From the NCBI GenBank assembly GCA_009760885.1, contig CM019692.1, positions 54,669,762 through 54,733,761 of the forward strand: 64,000 nt of DNA, written 5' to 3'. This DNA comes from Achatina immaculata (Eukaryota > Mollusca > Gastropoda > Stylommatophora > Achatinidae). Within the stretch, counting starts at the first letter, position 1, and each line of letters starts with the position of its first letter. Under the pieces are notes generated by a model, which worked only from the letters and a program-made list of their open reading frames with translations, was not told the origin of the DNA and did no database searches. Shown in pieces: positions 57,585 to 64,000 of the stretch. The translations under genes and the position numbers were made by a program.

Positions 57585-59664
57585 TGATATTTATTCATTT
57601 GCACATCACTTGCGGAACTTTGCCCCCCCTAACAGCACTCCTGTAGGCCTCTAGGTTGTGAGCAAGATGGCCTGATGCTGATGCATCCATTTGCAGATCA
57701 TCAACGATGTCTTGCAACCACCTTCACCTTGATCTTCATCTCTTTCTTTTTCCCATTATGTACCCTTCCAAGACGGTCTTCTCTAGATTATCATGACGTT
57801 TAATGTGTCCAAAATATTTACATTTTCTTTGTTTAGTCCTCTTTACTAACCAGCCTTATTCAGTATAAAGTTCTTGTAGTATGGATATATTTGCTCCTTT
57901 TTGTGTCCATGATATTTGAAGAACTCTTCTATAGCATTTGCATTCAAAGACATTTATGTGTTTCTCAGCTGTTTTGTTAAGTGTCCAGGTCTCATATTCA
58001 TATGTTGCAATGGGAAAGATGCATGCCTTTAAAAATCTTATTTTTGTAGTTCTGTCTGTTCCTCTTCACAGATTCTTTAGTTGCTTTACTTTCTGAAGAG
58101 AGATAGATGCCCTCCTTTTAATTTCCCTCATTGTATCTTCTTTATTAGTTAGTAGTGATTCAAGATATTCAAAACTCTCCATCTCTTCCAATTTTATACA
58201 TATTTCAGTTGCTTTATATATTTTGTCATTTGTCATCAATTTAGTTTTCTTCCCATTAAGATAGAAATTTTGCTCTTCGCTGTTCTTACGGACTGACATA
58301 ATTAGTTTTTTCATTCTTCTTGTGTTGTGGACAGTAATACTGTGTCATAAGCATGTCTAATCTCTGGTATTTCATAACCTCCAATTGCTATGGTATCATA
58401 ATATTCTTGTCTACATCTTTTCTAACATTCCTTGTTATATTTTCAGTATACAAATTAAATAAGTAATGCGACAGTATGCACCCCTGACAGACCCCTTGTT
58501 TTATCTCAAACCAAGTTGTTTCACCATTTATTCTTACTACTGGCTGTTGGTCTAGATACAGCAGTGATGTTAATTGTATCAAATGTGTTGGAAATCCCAT
58601 TTTTTCCATTATTTCCCGAAGTTTCTTGTGTTTTACACAACCAAATGCCTTTGAGTAGTCTGTAAAAAATAAATATAGATTCACATTAAACTCTCTGCAT
58701 TTCTCTATTATTAATCTTATATTGAATATATGATCTCTTGACCCTCTTCCCTTGCCTGAAACCAGCTTGGACCATATTGACTTCTTCTTCTATTTTCTTA
58801 CGAAGTCTACCCATTATGATTTTTAACAGAATTTTACTGGCATGACTAATCAGGGCAGAGTTCTGTAGTTTGTGCATAATTTCAGGTTACCATTTTTTGG
58901 CAGTGGTATAATATAGTTCTTTTCCATTCTTTTGGCCAAATACCTGAATGCCATATCTTTTTACATAGTGTATGATAGATTGTTGCACATTCCTTTCCTC
59001 CTGCTTTAATAAGTTCTGTTATCTCATCACATCTTGGTGATTTACCATTTTTCAGATTCTTTATTGCCCATAAAACTTCTTCTATTGTCGATTCGTGTTC
59101 TTTCTCCTCCAATAATAATTCACACTGTTGATTTCTGCTTTCTGAGTCGGTTGTTTCATACATTCCTCTGCAATATTCCTTCCATGTTTCTAGAATTGCC
59201 TCTTTCTCTGTCAAGGTATTCCCCATCTCGTCACAAATTACATTTAGCTTATATGTGACATTTGTCGTCAATGTCTTCATTTATTTACACATTTCACTAT
59301 CTCATGCACACTTCTGATGTCCTTCTTTCACAACAATCTTGTATATATTTTTTTTGTCTTTTCTTATGTTTTTTTTCGTACTTCTTTTGCTAATGATTTA
59401 TATTCCTATTTGGTTGTTGTTTGTCACTCTCCATTGCGTCTTCATTTCTCTACGTTGTTTTATTATTTTTAGTGTGCCTGCTTTAATCAATCCATTCTCT
59501 TGTGTTTGGAACCATGTCTTTTGTTGTTGTTATTAAGATAACTCTGGCCTGCGTAGCCAATTCATCTGGTGTCATTTCCTCCTGTACAGCCATCAGGATT
59601 TCGAAAAGGTTCTTCACTTCTATATCGTATTGTTCTGGTATTTTTTAAGACCAACGCGGAGTTA
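57585..59664 (-). pseudogene. RTE-like LINE reverse transcriptase (GAAT-tail family), long copy
   Basis: The longest copy of this family, on the reverse strand. From the 5' side: EEVLWAIKNLKNGKSPRCDE and HSGIWPKEWKRT (58882-59280), LISHASKILLKIIMGRLRKK and VQAGFRQGK (58686-58877), FTDYSKAFGCVKHKKLREI with motif A Asp, and QGVCQGCILSHYLFNLY (58388-58684). The YADD box near 58350 is changed to HAYD, so it cannot be active. KKTKLMTNDK follows (58066-58314), then the decayed C-terminus and an ATTC-like end at 57585. It interrupts the RLE-type LINE. Confidence 0.88.
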
Positions 59665-60408
59665 GCCTGTCTTCACTGGCTAACAAAATAGGACTTGAAA
59701 TTAACAAGGACAAAACAAAAATAATGAAAATTCCTCTCAATCAAAATGGAAAAATACACATAGAAGGGACAGATATTGAAGAAGTCAATCAATTTGCAAA
59801 CCATGGCAGCTACATAGACCAGGATGGTGACACTAGAAAGGAAGTTAGGATCAGAATTGCAAAAGCAGCATCAAACTTCAAGAGTCTTGAGAACATATGG
59901 AATTCAAAAGTTATAAGCACAAAAACCAAGTTAAGACTATTCAATTCAAATGTAATATCCACTCTCATTTATGCATGCGAAAACTGGAAAACAACTAAAG
60001 AAATAGAAAAGAAATTAGACTCTTTTGAAAACAAATGCCTAAGGAAAATACTCGGCATCAAGTGGAATGAATTCAAGAACAATGCAGAGATAAGACAGAT
60101 GACTGAACAACAACCAGTCTCATGGGTGATCAGGAAAAGGAGATGGACATATGTTGGTCACTTGATGAGAAGAAACGATCAGAGAATCCCAAAACAAGCT
60201 ATCAAGTGGAACACAACAGGCCGAAGAAAAAGAGGCAGACCGGTGAAACTCTGAAGAGGACATTATTAAGAGAGGCCAAATTAACAGGCATAAAATCCTT
60301 TGATGAGGTTGAAAGACTCGCCGAAGACAGGAAAAATTGGCGAACTACTTTGCGAGCCCTATGTGACGTTTAACGGCACGGGAAGGATATAAGATATAAG
60401 ATATAAGA
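59665..60408 (+). pseudogene. LINE reverse transcriptase C-terminal half (ATATAAG tail)
   Basis: A 5'-truncated LINE in sense, reading IGLEINKDKTKIMKIPLNQN, KTKLRLFNSNVISTLIYACE, KCLRKILGIKWNEFKNNAEI and MTEQQPVSWVIRKRRW (59724-60254). A one-base deletion near 60241 (ACCGGTG here, ACCGCGTG in the copy at 24.4 kb) shifts the frame before ETLKRTLLREAKL. The protein ends TLRALCDV. The tail is GATATAAGATATAAG. It abuts the antisense LINE on its left, so it inserted into or beside it. Confidence 0.88.
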
Positions 60409-62350
60409 AAGCGGAGTGGTCGTGGTCCCATAACTGTCTTTTCTATCTTTATCTTCATGTCCGCTATTAATAACTCATGGTCCGTGTCACAATCAGCACC
60501 TGGTACTGATAAGGCTGGCCAAACGCTTTGACATCCTTCATGCCTGTGCTTTACTGGCTGTTATTACTGTTGTGTCTTCCATGAATGCTTTCAGTGGTGA
60601 CACCTGACATCCATTTCTGAAGTTTGGGCCTTCTGCTGCTCCTTCTGCTGCACTCAGGATTACTTGCATGGCTAGTACTAACAGTATGGGGGATATTGTA
60701 CAACCCATTGCAATTCCTACCTTAAGCTCAGTCCGTCTTGTAATATATGTTCCAAATCTCAAGAGGAACCATGTGAAGCACATTTTCAGCATCTTCGTGA
60801 TTTCTTTTGGCGCATGATACATATCTAGTACTAGCCATCTCATCTTGTGAGGTAGTGAGCCATAAGCGTTGGCTAAATCAAGCTATATTATCTGTATGTT
60901 TTGCTTTCCAGATCTTGAAATGTTTCACACCTCACTGAAGCATCCTCGAGACATCCTGGAAAACCTGGAAAACCTGGAATTCCTCCCTTCTGCACCTACG
61001 GATGTATCAACGTAACCATTATCTCTGAGGTATGCTGTTAGTCTCCTTGCCATCACTGAGAAGAATATCTTTCCTTCTATATTCAGAAGTGAGATGTTCT
61101 GAATTGGCTGATCTCAGTGGAATTCTGCTCTTTTGGGATGTATACTCCGTTCGCCTTTTCCCATTCTTTACTTATGAATCCTTTGGTCCATGCTGTTCTT
61201 AGGATTCTATGGAACTTCTTTAGTACTTCGATGCATCTTTTGTATAGTATGTAAGGGACGCCATTTGGGCCTGTGCGGATTTGCCTTATCTTTTCTTACG
61301 ACGCTCTCTACTTCTTGTAAGGTTGGTGGGCTGCATTTGAATTTGTTGCCTGGTGCACAGGGTAACACTAGACCTTTCATATGTTCGAGAGGTGTACGCT
61401 GATTTTTATCAGAGCATATATTTGATCAGGTGCTAAATTAGCACCTCCTTACCTGCTTTCAGCGTACCTGCTTTTAGCTTTTCAAGTAACTGCTTGGCAA
61501 ACCCGAATGGATCTCTGTAGAACTTCTCTCTTGCGTATCTGGTCTCCCTCTTTCTCTTGCATAGTCTTTCTGCTCTGCAAAGGGCATTGTGCTGGGATTT
61601 TAGATGCTGCAAAACCTGTCTTAATCCTTCCTTTTCTGATTCATGTGCCTTCTTTACAATTTTCCTGGATGGTTCTTCTGTTGTCTTATTGCTTTTATTT
61701 TCTTCTGTCTTCTGGACTTTATTTTGTTGATACTTTTTTCTCTCTTTTTTTGTTGTTGCCTCTTTGGATCCAAACTCTTTCTGGCAGTGAAGATACATGA
61801 TGTTACCGAATGCTTCCAGTTTCTGCTCAAGTTTTTTCCCTCTCAGCTGCTTGTCTAGTTCTTCACATAATGCTGTGTCAAAGTTTTCCCATACGCTTTT
61901 GGCTCTTGCTGGCTAATTTTGTCTGGTCTCGTTGAAGTATGCGTTACTTCCCTGGTGCCTGACTCAACCTGAATATTATCTGCCGTGTGTTTTATGTCCT
62001 GACAGAGATCTTCTAATGTCTTATCTGAGAGTGCCGTCATAGTGTACTGTTGAGTATTGGGCACCAAGGAACTACCACGTCCCTTCTTCGTTCTGTGAAT
62101 CTTTATGCCACGTTGAGTGTTAAATTCCCTGCCACATGTGCATGGATACTCCATTATTCTCCCCCCCCCCCCGACCCCACCCCACCCCCTTCATTCCAGT
62201 GAATCTTGGGGGCATTTCTTCTTTCTGGACTTTGTAGCGATAGTATGACGGCTGGCAGGGTTGCTGGCCCGGACAGCACAGTTCAGGGACGCTTTCCCAG
62301 TGAGAACTCCAGTCTTTCCCAGTGTCTTTGCCGACTGTCAGTGACATAAC

Positions 62351-62802
62351 CATTTGTTAATGAAAAATAACTCCAGTTTTGTATTACACTTACGAACTGA
62401 TATTTTAAGTAATATAGTAGTTATATTAGTTTTGTATTAAGTATTAATTAAGTGTGTAAATGTTTAATTCTGCGTGTGCGGAATGTTAATTTGGCACATT
62501 CTGTTATATAGAAAATGGCTACATCTATATATTTTATGACATGAAAGACTTACTAGCTGTAATAATGTTTTGAAATATGGCCAGAAAATGTGGATTAGTG
62601 AAATTATTTTCCACTTTCATATAAAGTTCTTTTTTGCTTTTTAGAAAGCTGGGAATTTTTTTTCCTTAAAACAAACAGTAATTCTGAGAAGCCTTTTTGT
62701 GGAACCATTTATTAGTATGATGAAAGTGTCTGAAGGGTTATTTTACAAAGACTACTAAATACGTAACACTAAGCTCTGTTATTAATGTAAAGTTGTGTAT
62801 GT
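62351..62802. repeat. AT-rich repeat family unit
   Basis: Clear unit: GACTTACTAGCTGTAATAATG near 62547, AGTAATTCTGAGAAG near 62687, and CTACTAAATACGTAACACTAAG near 62752, followed at once by the GTAT microsatellite. Confidence 0.65.
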
Positions 62803-62890
62803 AAGTATGTATGTATGTATGTATGTATGTATGTATGTATGTATGTATATGTATATGTGTATGTGTATGTATGTGTGTATGTATGTATAT
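62803..62890. repeat. (GTAT)n microsatellite
   Basis: About 20 GTAT units, partly degenerate, in the position typical of the AT-rich family. Confidence 0.96.
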
Positions 62891-63215
62891 ATGAAAAAGC
62901 TAAAATCACGAAAAATAGATGAGAAATACAGACTTACCTTTTTGGTAGGTGGACGAAAGATGGACGTTGTGTTGGTTCTGTATTCTATGTTTGAAAAATG
63001 CTTCGTGCGAATTATTCGATTGCTGCATGTTCTTCATTTGTATGTGCTCTTCTTTCTTTGTCATTCTTGATTCTGCCTATTTTCTTCACTCTTTCCATCT
63101 CTTTGTAAAACTGAACCATACGTCTCCATCTGCTTTCAAGTTTCGCAATGCCATGTTTTTAATGTCATTTTGCTATACACATTACATAAGTTGATATTAT
63201 ATATGGTAGTATTAT
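62891..63215. other. Intergenic, nothing firm
   Basis: No supported gene. A phrase near 63105 (TGTAAAACTGAACCATACG) resembles the outer part of the palindrome arms at 53 kb, so a distant copy of that element may be present. Confidence 0.3.
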
Positions 63216-63239
63216 ATATGTAATATATAAAATACTTCG

Positions 63240-64000
63240 TTTCAACAACACCCAATGCGACTATGGACATGGGAAAGCCCAAATAATACCATACGTAACC
63301 AGATAGATTACATTATGATCAACAGAAGATTCAGGAACTCACTAATATCTGGGAAAACAAGACCAAGCACAGACTGCAACAGTGACCACACCCCAGTTGT
63401 AGGAAAAGTGAGAATCAGGCTAAAGAGGTTAAAAGTAGCAGCTAAAAATAAAGAACTAGACAGAGAGCTGTTACGGAAAGATAAAGCAATACAAGAACAA
63501 TATAGGACCATAGTACATAATAGATATAATGCTATAGAGAAGATAGAAACGATTGATGAACAACAGAATATGCTCAAAGACCCTATTCAGCAAACATCTA
63601 TCGAAATCCTACTTCCAGATAAAAGACGCTAAACAGCGGTGGATGACAGAAGAAATTTTGCAGCTAATGGATCGGAGAAGAAGTCTTAAGGAAGATAAAG
63701 ATGAATATGACAAAATAAATAAAGAAACAAGACACAAATGCAACAACGCTAAGGGGGAGTGGTTAAATAAGAAATCATGGAAACCCAAGAAACCATCATG
63801 GAAACGCAAGAGATATGTACAAACAAATAAAGGAGTTAACAAACAAAAGGACATACCACAAGAGTGGTTTTCTGAAGTCAAAGGAGGGGCATAAAATAAT
63901 GGACAGAGATGAAATGATGACAAGATGGTGCGAATACATTAGAGAACTCTATGAGGACAATAGAAGTGAAATAGATATACGAAATAATAATGAAGGGACT
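63240..64000 (+). pseudogene. RTE-like LINE endonuclease to RT linker, runs off window
   Basis: Same family as the LINE at 45.6 kb. The endonuclease C-terminus reads WTWESPNNTIRNQIDYIMIN, RRFRNSLISGKTR and DCNSDHTPVVGKV (catalytic SDH motif), 63255-63632. A frameshift near 63610 leads to KQRWMTEEILQLMDRRRSL and KDIPQEWFSEVKGG (63553-63894). The last 100 bases match 48400-48490, the start of the RT region. A ~20-bp phrase (CATCATGGAAACCCAAGA-like) is duplicated near 63774-63812. It fills in the section deleted from the 48-kb copy. Confidence 0.85.

Larger units (their letters stand above)
56620..62350 (-). mobile_element. RLE-type LINE relic, interrupted by two nested LINEs
   Basis: On the reverse strand one LINE runs from 62350 to 60409 and resumes from 57584 to 56620. 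The two halves join in sense: the RT thumb text KKSRSLSLIKGKVIERSYTV lies just beyond the insertion. Parts: N-terminal zinc-finger-like YPCTCGREFNTQRGIKIH (62080-62154), a basic region RAERLCKRKRETRYAREKFY (61433-61600), RT motif VGIAMGCTISPILLVLAMQV with FMEDTTVITAS (60538-60740), and a C-terminal TCRHNRVLQELV...RPDIVTKHELIMIEF (56624-56950). The RPDI...E pattern looks like a restriction-like endonuclease. No apurinic endonuclease is seen. Stops and changed residues (MEDT for MDDT) show it is dead. Confidence 0.72.

Overview
This is repeat-dominated nuclear DNA from an animal. No conventional host gene can be supported. The evidence is dead coding remnants of RTE-like, Jockey-like and restriction-endonuclease-type LINEs, mariner, Tc-like and BED-finger hAT transposases, an LTR element, tRNA-derived SINEs, and very long TATC, GTAT and TCTG microsatellites, with no compact or operon-like coding. 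The mix fits an arthropod or mollusc-like invertebrate, but the species cannot be told from the sequence alone.

Layout. 1-2.5 kb: an RTE-like LINE endonuclease split exactly by an internally deleted mariner (TA target duplication, 745-1705). 2.5-7 kb: a Jockey-like 3' fragment, a tRNA-derived SINE, a Tc-like transposase relic and AT-rich repeats. 7-38 kb: five versions of one composite block. In full form a block holds a hAT transposase relic, a GAA-tailed retroelement, an antisense LINE 3' end, AT-rich repeat, an antisense LINE RT and tetranucleotide microsatellites. One LTR family occupies a single site in these paralogues in three states: empty (blocks 1, 3, 5), solo LTR (block 2, 13044-13905) and internal region plus LTRs (20754-26829). 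38-45 kb: a degenerate Jockey-like LINE ending in a ten-copy 44-bp minisatellite. 45.6-51.9 kb: an RTE-like LINE carrying several insertions and an exact 2066-bp tandem duplication. 52-54 kb: small LINE relics and a large imperfect palindrome. 55-64 kb: LINE fragments nested in an RLE-type LINE, then another RTE-like LINE running off the window.

The most unusual object is at 46211-48029. A GAA-tailed non-autonomous retroelement, flanked by a 12-bp target duplication inside the LINE, begins with about 0.49 kb of GC-rich sequence that leads into the exact 5' end of 18S rRNA. Its normal 5' head is missing. It looks like a reverse-transcription chimera between pre-rRNA (5' external transcribed spacer plus 18S start) and the retroelement. 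A second full copy at 22531-24014, with its own 13-bp target duplication, has the ordinary head, which matches the 5' region of the LINE that hosts the chimera.

The elements work together only as parasites and hosts: autonomous LINEs presumably supplied the machinery that copied the SINEs and the GAA-tailed family, and later insertions nested in earlier ones. The nesting and the target duplications allow a relative history to be read. Every protein-coding remnant seen here carries stops, frameshifts or deletions.
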